Shown in pieces: positions 41,766 to 52,786 of a stretch of 64,000 nt of DNA (positions are counted from its first letter, which is position 1; each line of letters starts with the position of its first letter). The notes beneath the pieces are model-generated. The model made no database searches, was not told the DNA's origin, and was given only the letters and a program-made list of their open reading frames with translations. Both the position numbers and the translations under genes were made by a program. This DNA is from an uncultured Paracoccaceae bacterium (lineage in GTDB: Bacteria > Pseudomonadota > Alphaproteobacteria > Rhodobacterales > Rhodobacteraceae), in assembly GCA_947498985.1 (NCBI GenBank), contig CANMMF010000006.1, forward strand, positions 124,001-188,000, given 5' to 3'.

Positions 41766-43673
41766 ATGAAAGATCAAAACCATCACGACATCTCTGCCGA
41801 TGACTGGGACGAGCTGAACTTCCCGCGCTCCGAAGAAAACGATTTCGACGCCGTGGTCGAACGCGCAATTTCGCGGCGCGGATTCCTCGGCGGCGTTCTG
41901 GCCTTCGGTTCCGGCGCCACCGTCATGGGCAGCGGGCTGCTCAGCGGCACCTCGGCGCAGGCGCAGCAGGCCGCGACGAACCGTTTCCCCTTCACCCCGA
42001 TCGGCATCCAGACCGATTTCGAAGTGCATGTGCCGGAAGGCTACAGCTATGAGGTGCTGGCCAAATGGGGCGATCCGCTGTTCTCGGACGGCGAAGGCTA
42101 CGACGTGGCCGAAGGCGGCGCGCTGGAAGGCTCCGACCGGGTCTTCGGCGAGAATACCGACGGGATGGAGACGTTCTCCTTCCAGGGCAGGCAGCTCATC
42201 GCGATCAATCACGAATACGCCAACCGCAAGATCAACCTGGCCGCCGCGCAGGAAGGCACGCCCGCCGGTCCAGATGACGTGCGCAAGCTGCAGAACCTGC
42301 AGGGCGTCACGGTCATGGAAGTGGCGCAGGATGACGACGGCTGGTCGGTAGTGGTCGACAGCCCCTTCAACCGCCGCATCGACCACAACACACCGATGGT
42401 CATCACCGGCCCCGCCGCAGGCCACGACCTGCTCAAGACCGACGCCGACCCGACCGGCACCAAGTCACTGGGCACGTTCAACAATTGCGGCTCCGGCAAG
42501 ACGCCCTGGGGCACCTATCTGACCTGCGAGGAAAACTTCAACGGCTATTTCGGCTCCACTCAGGAGGCGCAGGACCAGAAACCCAACCAGCTTGTCGACG
42601 GGTATTCCCGTTACGGCATCGGCGCGGATGGCTGGGGCTATGATTATCACAAGCACGATGCGCGGTTCGACACCTCCAAGAACCCCAACGAGCCGCACCG
42701 TGCGGGCTGGATCGTCGAGATCGACCCCACCGATGCCAGCAGCACACCGGTGAAGCACACCGGCATGGGCCGCTTCAAGCACGAGAATGCCGAGGTGGTT
42801 CTCGCTCCCGATGGCCGGGTGGTGGCCTATATGGGCGACGATGAGCGCGGCGAGTTCCTCTACAAATTCGTGTCGAACGGCGTCTATGTGCCCGGCGGCT
42901 CCACCGAGGGTCTGCTCGACGATGGCACGCTTTATGCCGCGGTTTTCAACGATGACGGCACCGGCGAATGGAAGGCTTTGACGCCCGAGACTACCGGCAT
43001 GGCGTCGCTGGCCGAAGTGCTGATCTTTGCCCGCAAGGCCGGCTCCGCGGTGGGGGCCACCACGATGGACCGTCCCGAATGGATCTCGACCAATCCGATC
43101 GCGGTGGAGGCCTATTGCTGCCTGACCAACAACCGCAACCGCGGCGTGAAACCCAATGCGGGCGGTGACGAGACACCGGTGAACGGCCCCAACCCGCGCG
43201 AGACCAACAATTACGGCCAGATCGTGCGCTGGCGTCCGCATGACGACGATCACGCAAGCGACACGTTCGACTGGGATCTCTACGTCATGGCGGGCAATCC
43301 GGAAGTCTACAACAACATCTATGGCGGCTCCGAGAACATCACCGCGGGCAATATGTTCAACTCGCCCGACGGCATGGGCTTCGACAGCACCGGGCTGGTC
43401 TGGATCCAGACCGATGGCAATGACAGCAACGAGGAAGAGTTCGCCGGCATGGGCAATAACCAGATGCTGGTGGGCGACCCGGTCACCGGCGAGATCGCGC
43501 GCTTCCTGACCGGGCCCAAAGGCTCCGAGGTCACGGGCCTCGCCTGGTCGTCGGATCTCAGGACCATGTTTGTGGGCATCCAGCACCCCGGCGGCTCCTG
43601 GCCCACCGGCAGCGGACTGCCGCAATCGGCGGTCATCACCGTGACCCGCGACGATGGCGGTCTGGTGGGCTGA
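41766..43673 (+). CDS. phoX: Alkaline phosphatase PhoX (DUF839 family)
   Basis: A 635-residue exported phosphatase that frees phosphate from organic esters; PhoX uses Ca2+ and Fe3+. A Tat signal is clear: a 36-residue polar head, ISRRGFLGG (about 37-45) and a hydrophobic stretch with cleavage near SAQAQ. The body shows the PhoX/DUF839 pattern INHEYAN, GSGKTPWGTYLTCEENFNGYF, HDARFDTSKNPNEPHRAGWIVEIDP and LAWSSDLRTMFVGIQHPGG. The ATG at 41766 has AAGGGG upstream. Control by PhoB is supported by the three-heptamer box, and the gene ends before a strong hairpin and terminator. Confidence 0.94.
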   Translation: MKDQNHHDISADDWDELNFPRSEENDFDAVVERAISRRGFLGGVLAFGSGATVMGSGLLSGTSAQAQQAATNRFPFTPIGIQTDFEVHVPEGYSYEVLAKWGDPLFSDGEGYDVAEGGALEGSDRVFGENTDGMETFSFQGRQLIAINHEYANRKINLAAAQEGTPAGPDDVRKLQNLQGVTVMEVAQDDDGWSVVVDSPFNRRIDHNTPMVITGPAAGHDLLKTDADPTGTKSLGTFNNCGSGKTPWGTYLTCEENFNGYFGSTQEAQDQKPNQLVDGYSRYGIGADGWGYDYHKHDARFDTSKNPNEPHRAGWIVEIDPTDASSTPVKHTGMGRFKHENAEVVLAPDGRVVAYMGDDERGEFLYKFVSNGVYVPGGSTEGLLDDGTLYAAVFNDDGTGEWKALTPETTGMASLAEVLIFARKAGSAVGATTMDRPEWISTNPIAVEAYCCLTNNRNRGVKPNAGGDETPVNGPNPRETNNYGQIVRWRPHDDDHASDTFDWDLYVMAGNPEVYNNIYGGSENITAGNMFNSPDGMGFDSTGLVWIQTDGNDSNEEEFAGMGNNQMLVGDPVTGEIARFLTGPKGSEVTGLAWSSDLRTMFVGIQHPGGSWPTGSGLPQSAVITVTRDDGGLVG

Positions 43674-43684
43674 GCCTGAGCTCT

Positions 43685-43712
43685 CTGGCCGGAGGCTCTG
43701 ATCTCCGGCCAG
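43685..43712 (+). other. Strong hairpin after phoX
   Basis: CTGGCCGGAG (43685-43694) and CTCCGGCCAG (43703-43712) make a ten-pair stem twelve bases after the phoX stop. No T run follows, so it may protect the mRNA end while the next hairpin stops transcription. Confidence 0.6.
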
Positions 43713-43734
43713 CGGAACCGCCCTGCTTTGGAAA

Positions 43735-43762
43735 CGGCGCGCTTCGGTGCGCCGCTTCTTTT
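43735..43762 (+). terminator. Rho-independent terminator
   Basis: CGGCGC (43735-43740) pairs with GCGCCG (43749-43754), followed by CTTCTTTT. It ends phoX transcription. Confidence 0.75.
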
Positions 43763-43878
43763 GTCCGCGGACCCGCGCCGGCATCCGGGATTACGGCCGG
43801 ACGGGTGCAGACGAAATTGAGCCGCGCATGAAGCGCGGCCCAGATAGTACTGAAAAATCTCGGAAAATAGAGCTTCCG

Positions 43879-44088
43879 TTACGGCAGCTTTCCCGTCAGA
43901 ACGAGGGCGGGAATGGCGTCTCTTGCAATGCCTTGCGCCGCAAGCTCGTCATCCGACATCGCGCGCAATTCGCGGATACGGGATGACATCTGGCGGGCGC
44001 GGCGGTCGAACGGCGTATCAAAAAGCCGGGCAACGCGCTGACGCAGGCTGAGACGGTCGGTCAGAAAGGAGTTGTCGAAATAGGCCAT
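43879..44088 (-). CDS. Small DUF1127-like protein
   Basis: A 69-residue protein with the DUF1127/YjiS pattern RRARQMSSRIRELRAMSDDELAAQGIARDAIPA. Small proteins of this class are abundant in Alphaproteobacteria; some affect RNA turnover, motility or phosphate responses. The ATG at 44088 starts MAYFDNS, a common N-terminus in the family. Single gene, divergent from ctaD and near phoX. Confidence 0.8.
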   Translation of the reverse strand: MAYFDNSFLTDRLSLRQRVARLFDTPFDRRARQMSSRIRELRAMSDDELAAQGIARDAIPALVLTGKLP

Positions 44089-44661
44089 CTTTTGATTTTC
44101 CCGGTAAATCCGGGCCCCTGGTGGTATCGAGCAGTGAGTTGACTTTACGGCGCGGGGCCGGTGACGCTAAGTCAGGAAAGCCTGACCGTATGGTATTCCT
44201 GACCCTTGCGCGCATGGCTCCGGGACCGCGCCAGAGGCGTGGCGCGCGGGATGCGACGGGCGCGAGACGGACGCAAATCGGACCTGCTCCGCAGGCGGGA
44301 CCCACGACGCAAGGACACTAAAACAACAGACAGCACAGGGCCGAGGCGGACACTCAACGCTGGGATCACCGCTGCGGGGCGGTCGGCCCGTACCGGTCCA
44401 AAAGCCGATAAACGCGTGCCCGCCAGCCCAGCAAACCCCGCGCTTCCGGCACGCAACACCCCGCCAGGGACACCCGCGGCAGACCCCGCACAGAGCCGCA
44501 CCCCCGCCCCTGCGACAAAAAGCATTGATCTGTGTCAAATCGAACCGTTGCCCGTCCGCCGCGCACAATCTAAAACCCGAAGGGAACGAAGCCGGCGGGG
44601 GGATTCCCGCCTGCGGATCCCCCGTGTCGCGCTTCGCAGTAACACCAGCAGGAGGCAGCCA
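44089..44661. other. 573-base intergenic region upstream of ctaD
   Basis: No gene with a ribosome site is seen; long open frames on both strands arise from the G+C bias. The region holds the FnrL-type site at 44525 and the ctaD ribosome site AGGAGGC. The promoter is probably between 44530 and 44620. Confidence 0.4.
44525..44538. promoter_or_regulatory. FNR/FnrL-type box upstream of ctaD
   Basis: TTGAT CTGT GTCAA fits the FNR/FnrL palindrome TTGAT-N4-ATCAA with one changed base on the right arm. It is 124 bases upstream of the ctaD start. In Rhodobacteraceae FnrL represses aa3 oxidase when oxygen is low, so control here is plausible. Confidence 0.65.
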
Positions 44662-46335
44662 ATGGCAGACGCCGCCATTCATGGCCACGAGCACGAAGAC
44701 AACCGGGGGTTCTTCACCCGCTGGTTCATGTCGACAAACCACAAAGACATCGGGATCCTCTATCTGATCACCGCGGCCATCGCGGGGTTCATCTCGGTGG
44801 CCTTCACGGTCTACATGCGGCTGGAGCTCATGGAGCCCGGTGTGCAGTATATGTGCATGGAAGGCGCGCGCTTTACCGCGGCCGCCGTCTCCGAATGCAC
44901 GCCCAACGGGCATCTTTGGAATGTTCTGATCACCGGTCACGGCATTCTCATGATGTTCTTCGTGGTGATCCCCGCGCTCTTCGGCGGATTCGGCAACTAT
45001 TTCATGCCGTTGCAGATCGGTGCGCCGGATATGGCGTTCCCGCGGATGAACAATCTCAGCTATTGGCTCTACGTGGCCGGAACCACGCTGGCGGTCTGTT
45101 CGGTCTATGCGCCGGGCGGCAACGGGCAGCTGGGATCGGGCGTGGGCTGGGTGCTTTACCCACCGCTTTCGACCACCGAGGGCGGCATGTCGATGGATCT
45201 GGCGATCTTTGCGGTGCACGTCTCCGGTGCATCCTCGATCCTGGGCGCGATCAACATGATCACCACCTTCCTGAACATGCGCGCCCCGGGCATGACGCTC
45301 TTCAAGGTGCCGCTTTTCTCGTGGTCGATCTTTGTCACCTCCTGGTTGATCCTGCTGTCGCTGCCGGTTCTGGCGGGTGCGATCACCATGCTGCTGACCG
45401 ACCGCAACTTCGACACGACCTTCTTTGATCCCGCAGGCGGGGGCGACCCGGTGCTGTATCAGCACATCCTGTGGTTCTTCGGCCATCCCGAGGTCTACAT
45501 CGTGATCCTGCCGGGCTTCGGCATCATCAGCCACGTGATCGCCACGTTCAGCCGCAAGCCGGTCTTCGGCTACCTGCCGATGGTCTGGGCGCTGATCGCC
45601 ATTGGTGCCCTGGGCTTCGTCGTGTGGGCGCACCACATGTACACCGTTGGCATGTCGTTGACCCAGCAGAGCTACTTCATGCTGGCCACGATGGTCATCG
45701 CGGTACCGACAGGGGTCAAGATCTTCAGCTGGATCGCGACCATGTGGGGTGGCTCCATCGAGTTCAAGACGCCGATGCTGTGGGCCTTCGGGTTCCTCTT
45801 CCTCTTCACCGTGGGCGGCGTGACCGGCATCGTGCTGAGCCAGGCCGGTGTGGACCGCGCCTATCACGACACCTATTATGTCGTCGCACACTTCCACTAC
45901 GTGATGAGCCTTGGCGCGGTGTTCGCGATCTTTGCGGGGATCTACTTCTACTTCCCCAAGATGACCGGGCGGATGTATCCCGAATGGGCAGGCAAGCTGC
46001 ACTTCTGGACCTTCTTCATCGGCGCGAACATCACCTTCTTCCCGCAGCACTTCCTCGGGCGTCAGGGCATGCCGCGCCGCTATATCGACTACCCCGAGGC
46101 GTTTGCCTACTGGAACTATATCTCCAGCTGGGGGGCCTTCCTGAGCTTCGCGTCGTTCCTGTTCTTCTTCGGGGTGATGTTCTACTCGCTGCGCTCCGGC
46201 GCCAAGGTGACGCAGAACAACCCGTGGAACGAATATGCCGACACGCTGGAATGGACGCTGCCGTCGCCCCCGCCCGAACACACGTTCGAGCAACTGCCGA
46301 AGCAGGAAGACTGGGACAAGCAGCCGTCGCATTGA
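44662..46335 (+). CDS. ctaD: Cytochrome c oxidase subunit I (aa3 type)
   Basis: A 557-residue inner-membrane subunit of the terminal oxidase; it holds heme a, heme a3 and CuB. Ligands are present: H93 (GHGILMMFF, heme a), H275 with the cross-linked Y279 in FGHPEVYI (CuB site), the histidine pair in AHHMYTVG and the two histidines in VVAHFHYVM. Twelve hydrophobic segments. The ATG at 44662 follows AGGAGGC; a frame extension upstream is not part of the protein. The genes for subunits II and III are not adjacent, as is usual in Rhodobacteraceae. A strong terminator follows. Confidence 0.97.
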   Translation: MADAAIHGHEHEDNRGFFTRWFMSTNHKDIGILYLITAAIAGFISVAFTVYMRLELMEPGVQYMCMEGARFTAAAVSECTPNGHLWNVLITGHGILMMFFVVIPALFGGFGNYFMPLQIGAPDMAFPRMNNLSYWLYVAGTTLAVCSVYAPGGNGQLGSGVGWVLYPPLSTTEGGMSMDLAIFAVHVSGASSILGAINMITTFLNMRAPGMTLFKVPLFSWSIFVTSWLILLSLPVLAGAITMLLTDRNFDTTFFDPAGGGDPVLYQHILWFFGHPEVYIVILPGFGIISHVIATFSRKPVFGYLPMVWALIAIGALGFVVWAHHMYTVGMSLTQQSYFMLATMVIAVPTGVKIFSWIATMWGGSIEFKTPMLWAFGFLFLFTVGGVTGIVLSQAGVDRAYHDTYYVVAHFHYVMSLGAVFAIFAGIYFYFPKMTGRMYPEWAGKLHFWTFFIGANITFFPQHFLGRQGMPRRYIDYPEAFAYWNYISSWGAFLSFASFLFFFGVMFYSLRSGAKVTQNNPWNEYADTLEWTLPSPPPEHTFEQLPKQEDWDKQPSH

Positions 46336-46376
46336 TGGCAGGGCGGGATGACCCTCGTCCCTTCGGAAAACAGGAC

Positions 46377-46405
46377 AAGGCCCCGGATCGCTCCGGGGCC
46401 TTTTT
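46377..46405 (+). terminator. Rho-independent terminator after ctaD
   Basis: GGCCCCGGA (46379-46387) and TCCGGGGCC (46392-46400) with a TCGC loop, followed by TTTTT. Confidence 0.9.
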
Positions 46406-46478
46406 CGTCTCATGCGGCATAGTTCGCGCTGATGGACAGACACGTCCGCCTTTGCCAGACTGCCCCGAGGGAGGGACC

Positions 46479-47312
46479 ATGAGCTACAGCACGCGGTGCA
46501 AAGCCTTTCTGGACATGCACCATCAGGACCGCGCCTTTGTCATGCCAAACGCCTGGGATGCCGGTTCGGCGCGTATCCTGTCGGCGATGGGCTTTGCGGC
46601 ACTTGCCACCACCAGCGCCGGCTACGCGTTTTCGGCAGGCAAGCGCGATTCCTTTGAAACCCTCACCCGCACCGAGATCATCGCCAATGCGCGCGACATC
46701 GTCGCCGCTACCGGTCTTCCGGTCTCCGGCGATCTCGAGGACGGCTTTGGCGCCGCGCCGGAGGCCTGCGCGGAGACCATAAGGCAAGCGGTGGCCGCAG
46801 GCCTTGTCGGCGGGTCGATCGAGGACGCCACCGGCAATGCCGATGACCCGATTTTCGACGCATTGCATGCCGCCGATCGGATCGCCGCAGCCGCCAGCAT
46901 CAACCCCGATTTCGTGCTGACCGCGCGGGCCGAAAACCACATCTGGGGCCGCCCGGATCTCGACGATACGATCCGCCGCCTGCAGGCCTATGCAGAGGCG
47001 GGCGCGCAGGTGCTCTACGCCCCCGGCCTGCCGGATCTCGACGCCATCCGCACGGTCTGCGCGGCGGTGGACCGTCCGGTCAACGTGGTCATGGGGCTGA
47101 GCGGACCGCGCCAGTCGGTCGACGCGCTGTCGCAGGCCGGTGTCCGCCGGATCAGCGTCGGCGGCTCCTTCGCCCGCGCGGCACTCGGCGCGCTGCGGCG
47201 CGCGGCGCAGGAAGTGCAGGAGCATGGCACGTTCGACTATGCCCTGGACGCCTTGCCCGATGCGGAGGTCGCGGCCCTCATGTCGCAGGACAAGCGCCGC
47301 CACCGCGACTGA
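46479..47312 (+). CDS. Isocitrate lyase/PEP mutase-family protein
   Basis: A 277-residue TIM-barrel enzyme of the PEP mutase / isocitrate lyase superfamily. It has MPNAWDAGSARIL near the start, the metal-site SGDLEDGFG (about 87-95), GGSIEDA and TARAENHIWGR. The catalytic KKCGH-type loop of true isocitrate lyases is absent, so it is more like oxaloacetate decarboxylase, phosphonopyruvate hydrolase or 2-methylisocitrate lyase-like members. The ATG follows GAGGGAGGG. Its substrate is not readable from context. Confidence 0.88.
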   Translation: MSYSTRCKAFLDMHHQDRAFVMPNAWDAGSARILSAMGFAALATTSAGYAFSAGKRDSFETLTRTEIIANARDIVAATGLPVSGDLEDGFGAAPEACAETIRQAVAAGLVGGSIEDATGNADDPIFDALHAADRIAAAASINPDFVLTARAENHIWGRPDLDDTIRRLQAYAEAGAQVLYAPGLPDLDAIRTVCAAVDRPVNVVMGLSGPRQSVDALSQAGVRRISVGGSFARAALGALRRAAQEVQEHGTFDYALDALPDAEVAALMSQDKRRHRD

Positions 47313-47373
47313 AGTTCGCGGCAGCCAGATTCCCGTTCGACACCGCGCCGCGCGATGCTAGAACCGAACCGAC

Positions 47374-47877
47374 ATGCCCTATTCCTGGACCGCCCCCACA
47401 GCAGAGGCCGACGCCACCCGGCAATTGCGCCTCTGGCCGCACAACTCCCTGCCGCCGCAGGGCTTTGCCGCGATGGTGCTGGGTTTCTTTGCGCTGGCCT
47501 CGCTGCCGCTTTACGGGTTGCTCGGCACCGCGCTGCTCTGGGGGCTCTTGCCCTTCATGCTGGCGGCCACCGCCGCGCTTTATTACGCGCTCAGGCGCAA
47601 CGAGAGGGACCGGCAGATCACCGAAGTGCTGACCGTCACCCCCGACACCACCCAGCTGACCCGCACCAACCCCAAGGGCGATATCCAGACCTGGGAAAGC
47701 AACACCTATTGGGTGCGCGTCGCCCTGCACCCGACCGGCGGGCCGGTGCCCAATTACGTCACGCTGAAAGGCAAGGGCCGCGAGGTTGAGATCGGCGCGT
47801 TTCTGAGCGAAGACGAACGCAAGGCGCTTTACGCGGAGTTGAGCGACCGGGTGCGGGACATCTCGCATCCCGCCTGA
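47374..47877 (+). CDS. DUF2244-family membrane protein
   Basis: A 167-residue protein with two close hydrophobic segments (about 31-51 and 54-72) and a cytoplasmic C-terminal domain (NERDRQITEVLTVTPDTTQLTRTNPKGDIQTWESN). This family is regularly found beside ctaD in Alphaproteobacteria, but its role is unknown. A short 61-base gap follows the PEP mutase-like gene; the next gene starts 14 bases after its stop, so the three may be cotranscribed. Confidence 0.85.
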   Translation: MPYSWTAPTAEADATRQLRLWPHNSLPPQGFAAMVLGFFALASLPLYGLLGTALLWGLLPFMLAATAALYYALRRNERDRQITEVLTVTPDTTQLTRTNPKGDIQTWESNTYWVRVALHPTGGPVPNYVTLKGKGREVEIGAFLSEDERKALYAELSDRVRDISHPA

Positions 47878-47890
47878 CGGGGGACACGCG

Positions 47891-48793
47891 ATGGCGCAGG
47901 CACCGGCCACATCCAAGAGCAAACGCGCGGCACTGCGACTGTCGGCGGCGTTTGGCGGCGCGGGCCTGGCACGCAGGCTGTCCCCGGGCCCGAGCGAGCG
48001 CGCGGCGCTGGATCTGCGCGAGGTGCCCGCGGGCCAGGCAGAGGCCAGCGAAGTGCGGTTCCTGATCCCGCTGGTCGGCCCGCATCACGTAAGCGACTGG
48101 GACGCGGTGACCGCGCGGCTGCAGGCCACGCTGAGCGGGTTTCTGGCGCAGGCCGATCCGCGCTGGCGGGCGATCATCTGCTGCCAGACGCGCCCGCCCC
48201 TGCCCGCCGACCCGCGCATCAGCCATTTGCCGTTCGAGGATCCGACCCCCGGCAACGACAAATGGCGCAAGCTGGCCGCGCTTTGCGATCACCTGCCCCG
48301 CGTCGCATCCGGCCCCGGCTACAGCATGAGTTTCGATGCCGACGACCTGCCCCATCGCGGTCTGGTGGGGGAAATGCTGCGCCGTCAGGCCCGCGGCGGC
48401 TATCTGGTTGAGGCAGGCTACGTGATGGACCACGCCACCGGCGACATCGCGCTCGCCGATGCGCCAAGCCTCGCCCAGCCGCTGCGCAAGCCGTTCTGGA
48501 AGCTCTGCGGCTCCTGCTGCGCGCTGTGCCACGACCCCGGTGACACCCGGGCCAATGCGTTTCTGCGCGCCATGACAGCGCATGAGCACCGCATGTTTCC
48601 CTATCTCGCCGCGCTGGCGGGACGGCGGCTGACACCGCTGCAGGACGCAAGCGTGCTCTACGTGCTCAACCACGGCGAAAATTTCGGCGCGCGCCGGGGT
48701 CGCGTCGGGTTCAAAACGCGCTTTGTGCAACGCTTCAAGCTCGGGGATGCGACCCGGCTGGCGCAGATCGCGCAGGACTTTCCGCGCCCCTGA
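47891..48793 (+). CDS. Glycosyltransferase-like protein (GT-A fold)
   Basis: A 300-residue protein with a GT-A-like core: FLIPLVGPHHVSDWDAV (start of the first Rossmann strand), NDKWRKLAALCDHL, and the metal-binding SFDADDLPHRGLV (about 142-154) with a DxD. A Cys-rich CGSCCALCHD (about 205-214) could bind zinc. No membrane segment. It would add a sugar to a surface or lipid acceptor, but no other surface-polysaccharide genes are adjacent, so the role is open. Confidence 0.72.
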   Translation: MAQAPATSKSKRAALRLSAAFGGAGLARRLSPGPSERAALDLREVPAGQAEASEVRFLIPLVGPHHVSDWDAVTARLQATLSGFLAQADPRWRAIICCQTRPPLPADPRISHLPFEDPTPGNDKWRKLAALCDHLPRVASGPGYSMSFDADDLPHRGLVGEMLRRQARGGYLVEAGYVMDHATGDIALADAPSLAQPLRKPFWKLCGSCCALCHDPGDTRANAFLRAMTAHEHRMFPYLAALAGRRLTPLQDASVLYVLNHGENFGARRGRVGFKTRFVQRFKLGDATRLAQIAQDFPRP

Positions 48794-48967
48794 GAGCGCG
48801 CACAGGGCACAAGCTGCACCCAGTCGCGACCAGATTTTTTCTGGCCGAAGATGCCTTGAAGGAGACGCGACTCTGGCGCGGTTGGAGAAACGCACCCTTG
48901 GCGCGACCGGGCAGGCGCGCCCATCGCGCGGCGCGGCCAGCGCCCCCGGGTTTCCCGCGCGCCGCGC

Positions 48968-49441
48968 TCAGCCCGCCGAGAGCCGTTCCTTGACCATGCC
49001 CCCCACAGCGCCGAAATCCATCTGGCCGGAATATTTGGCCTTGAGCGCGCCCATCACCCGGCCCATGTCGCGGATCGACTCCGCGCCGACCTCCCTTACC
49101 GCGTCATTGACCGCCTTCTCGACCTCCTTGTCGGAGAGCGCCTTGGGCAGAAATTCCTCGATCACCGGAATTTCCTCCAGCTCCCGCTCTGCCAGGTCCA
49201 GCCTGCCGCCCTCCTCGTAGGTCCGCGCGCTTTCGCGGCGCTGCTTGACCATCTTCGACAGGATCGACAGCACTTCGCCGTCATCCACGCCGTTTTCGTT
49301 GCCATCGCCGCGCACGGCGATGTCGCGATCCTTGATGGCGGCATTGATCAGACGCAGGGTCGACAGCCGGTCGGCGGCCTTTTCCTTCATCGCCTGTTTG
49401 ACGGCGGCGTTCACGCGTTCGCGCAATTCCATGAGGCTCAT
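48968..49441 (-). CDS. GatB/YqeY-domain protein
   Basis: A 157-residue protein of the YqeY family, related to the tRNA-binding tail of the GatB amidotransferase subunit. Features: LRERVNAAVKQAMKEKAADRLSTLRLINAAIKDRDI, LSKMVKQRRESARTYEEGGR, EEIPVIEEFLPKALS and GRVMGALKAKYSGQMDFGAV. The ATG at 49441 gives the standard length; a TTG 18 codons upstream is unlikely. Divergent from carA, the usual arrangement in this group. Confidence 0.92.
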   Translation of the reverse strand: MSLMELRERVNAAVKQAMKEKAADRLSTLRLINAAIKDRDIAVRGDGNENGVDDGEVLSILSKMVKQRRESARTYEEGGRLDLAERELEEIPVIEEFLPKALSDKEVEKAVNDAVREVGAESIRDMGRVMGALKAKYSGQMDFGAVGGMVKERLSAG

Positions 49442-49622
49442 CCCATTAACCCATGTCCAGTCGCCGACCATAGACAAAGCCCCGGCCCGGCGCAACCTCG
49501 CACAATGACCCGTAAACCACTGATATCAAAACATTTCACAAATTGCACCAACCCTTGACGCTACCCGCCGCCATGAGTAGTGTCCGCCCAATTTGCCGCC
49601 CCCTGAGCCTCGAGGTATTCCC

Positions 49623-50771
<1,149 letters not shown>

Positions 50772-50848
50772 GGCGACAATCCGGAGTTAACCGGATGTTA
50801 ACCCCGCTCTGTGATCCCTGATCTGATTGAACAGCAGGGGGACAGCGC

Positions 50849-52735
50849 ATGAGCACGCAGCGGCTCAACCTGGCAGACGCCCATCTTGCGCAAGCCAACG
50901 CCGCCCGGGGCTTACCGGTGAGCCAGATCCTCATGGACCGCGGGCAGGTCGCCCCCAAGGTCATGCTGGGCGCTCTGGCAGAGGCGGAGCGCCTGCGCCG
51001 TCCCGTCGCCCGGGTTCTGGAATCCGAAGCCCTGGCCAGTCGCGAGGACGTGCTGGCCTCGCAAGCCGCCCGCCATGGCGCGCTGGTCCTGCGGCGCGAC
51101 GACAGCCCGCCGGATCCGCAGGTCACGTCGCTCCTGCCCGCCGCGACCTGCCTGGCGCACGCGGCCCTGCCCTGGCTTTACATCGGCGACACGCTTGTCA
51201 TCGCCACCGCCCGCCCCGACGACTTTGCCGCGCTGCGCGCCAGCCTGCCCAACGAGATCGGGCCGGTGATGATGGCGCTCACCCTCGAAGAGGATATCCA
51301 CGCCGAAATTGCCGCCCGCCACGGTGACGCGCTGGCCCGGCACGCCGAAACCTGGCGCCCCGCCGCCGACAGTTGCCGCGACCTCAATCAGAGCTCGCGC
51401 CGCGGCCGTGCGCTTGGCGCGCTGGCGGCGCTGGCCGTGGCCCTCTGCCTCGCGCTGGCGCCTGCGTTGCTCTTTGGCGCGGCCCTCGCTCTGGCGCTCA
51501 CATCGCTGGTCATGGCGCAGGGGCTCAAGCTGGCGGCGCTCTTCGCGTCGCGCCGGCAGACCGCACCGGCACAGCCCACACTGCCCGCCGATCCGCCCAG
51601 GGTCGCGCTTCTGGTGCCGCTTTATCAGGAGGACGGGATCGTCGGCCCGCTGGTCGCGCGGCTCTCGCGTCTGACCTATCCGCGCACCCTGCTGGACGTC
51701 ATGCTGATTCTAGAGGAGCGGGACCACCAGACCCGCGATGCGCTGAAAAAGATCCGTCTGCCGCCCTGGTTCCGCGTGATCGAAGTGCCCGATGGCCCGA
51801 TCACCACAAAACCGCGCGCGCTCAACCACGCGCTGGCCTTCACGGATGCCGATATCGTCGGGATCTACGATGCCGAGGACAGCCCCGCACCCGACCAGAT
51901 CGACCGCGTTGTGCATCATTTCGCCCACGCCCCGCCGGAGGTCGCCTGCCTGCAGGGCATTCTCGACTTCTACAACCCGCATGCCAACTGGCTCTCGCGC
52001 TGTTTTGCCGTCGAATATGCTAGCTGGTTCCGGGTGTTGCTGCCGGGCCTGTCGCGGCTGGGATTTGCGGTGCCGCTGGGTGGCACCACGGTGTTCTTTC
52101 GCCGCGCCGCGCTGGAAAAGGTGCATGGCTGGGACGCGCATAACGTGACCGAAGACGCGGATCTCGGCATTCTGCTCGCGCGCCGGGGCTACCGAACCGA
52201 ACTGATCGCCTCCGTCACCCGCGAAGAGGCGAACAACCGGTTCTGGCCGTGGATCAAGCAACGCTCGCGCTGGCTCAAGGGCTACGCGGTGACGTGGTGG
52301 GTGCACAGCCGCAATCCGCGTCTGCTCTGGCGCGAGCTGGGGCCGAAGAAGTTCCTCGGCATGCAATTGCTGTTCCTGTCCACTTTGTTGCAATTCACCC
52401 TGGCACCGGTGCTCTGGTCGTTCTGGCTGGTGCTCATGGGCCTGCCGCACCCGCTCGATCCCTATCTTTCCGGCACCGCAATCACATCGTTGACGGCGCT
52501 CTTTCTGTCTGCCGAGGCGATCGCGATCTTCATCGGTCTGGCGGCTGTGGCGCGCAGTCCGCACCGGCGGCTGATGCCCTGGGTGCCGACACTCTTCGCC
52601 TATTTCCCGCTTGGCACGCTGGCGATCTACAAAGGCATCTGGGAGGTCGCGCGCAATCCGTTTTACTGGGACAAGACTCAGCACGGGCATTCCGCACCGG
52701 ACGCACCGGACGCCGATCTGCCAGAGAAGCTTTAA
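50849..52735 (+). CDS. Family 2 glycosyltransferase with N-terminal MshEN-like domain
   Basis: A 628-residue fusion. Residues about 1-170 look like the N-terminal MshEN/GspE-II domain (LVSQILMDRGQV-type helices, LASREDVLASQAARHGALVLRRDDSPPDPQVTSLLPAATCLAHAALPW), which in other proteins binds c-di-GMP. A membrane pair follows (about 190-230), then a GT-2 catalytic domain with VALLVPLYQEDGIV, the DxD-like IYDAEDSPAPDQI, TEDADLGILLARRGY and the processivity motif KQRSRWLKG, and four C-terminal membrane segments, as in cellulose-synthase-like or NrfB-type polymerases. It may make an exopolysaccharide under c-di-GMP control (inference). Confidence 0.9.
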   Translation: MSTQRLNLADAHLAQANAARGLPVSQILMDRGQVAPKVMLGALAEAERLRRPVARVLESEALASREDVLASQAARHGALVLRRDDSPPDPQVTSLLPAATCLAHAALPWLYIGDTLVIATARPDDFAALRASLPNEIGPVMMALTLEEDIHAEIAARHGDALARHAETWRPAADSCRDLNQSSRRGRALGALAALAVALCLALAPALLFGAALALALTSLVMAQGLKLAALFASRRQTAPAQPTLPADPPRVALLVPLYQEDGIVGPLVARLSRLTYPRTLLDVMLILEERDHQTRDALKKIRLPPWFRVIEVPDGPITTKPRALNHALAFTDADIVGIYDAEDSPAPDQIDRVVHHFAHAPPEVACLQGILDFYNPHANWLSRCFAVEYASWFRVLLPGLSRLGFAVPLGGTTVFFRRAALEKVHGWDAHNVTEDADLGILLARRGYRTELIASVTREEANNRFWPWIKQRSRWLKGYAVTWWVHSRNPRLLWRELGPKKFLGMQLLFLSTLLQFTLAPVLWSFWLVLMGLPHPLDPYLSGTAITSLTALFLSAEAIAIFIGLAAVARSPHRRLMPWVPTLFAYFPLGTLAIYKGIWEVARNPFYWDKTQHGHSAPDAPDADLPEKL

Positions 52736-52786
52736 GTCAGCAGTTTCAGGATATTACGCCGCAATCTTCAGGCAACACATCACCGG

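Noticed and set aside
44167-46443. A 758-codon minus-strand open frame opposite ctaD
   Set aside because: Composition is His/Arg rich with no domains; it is the antisense of an unmistakable ctaD.
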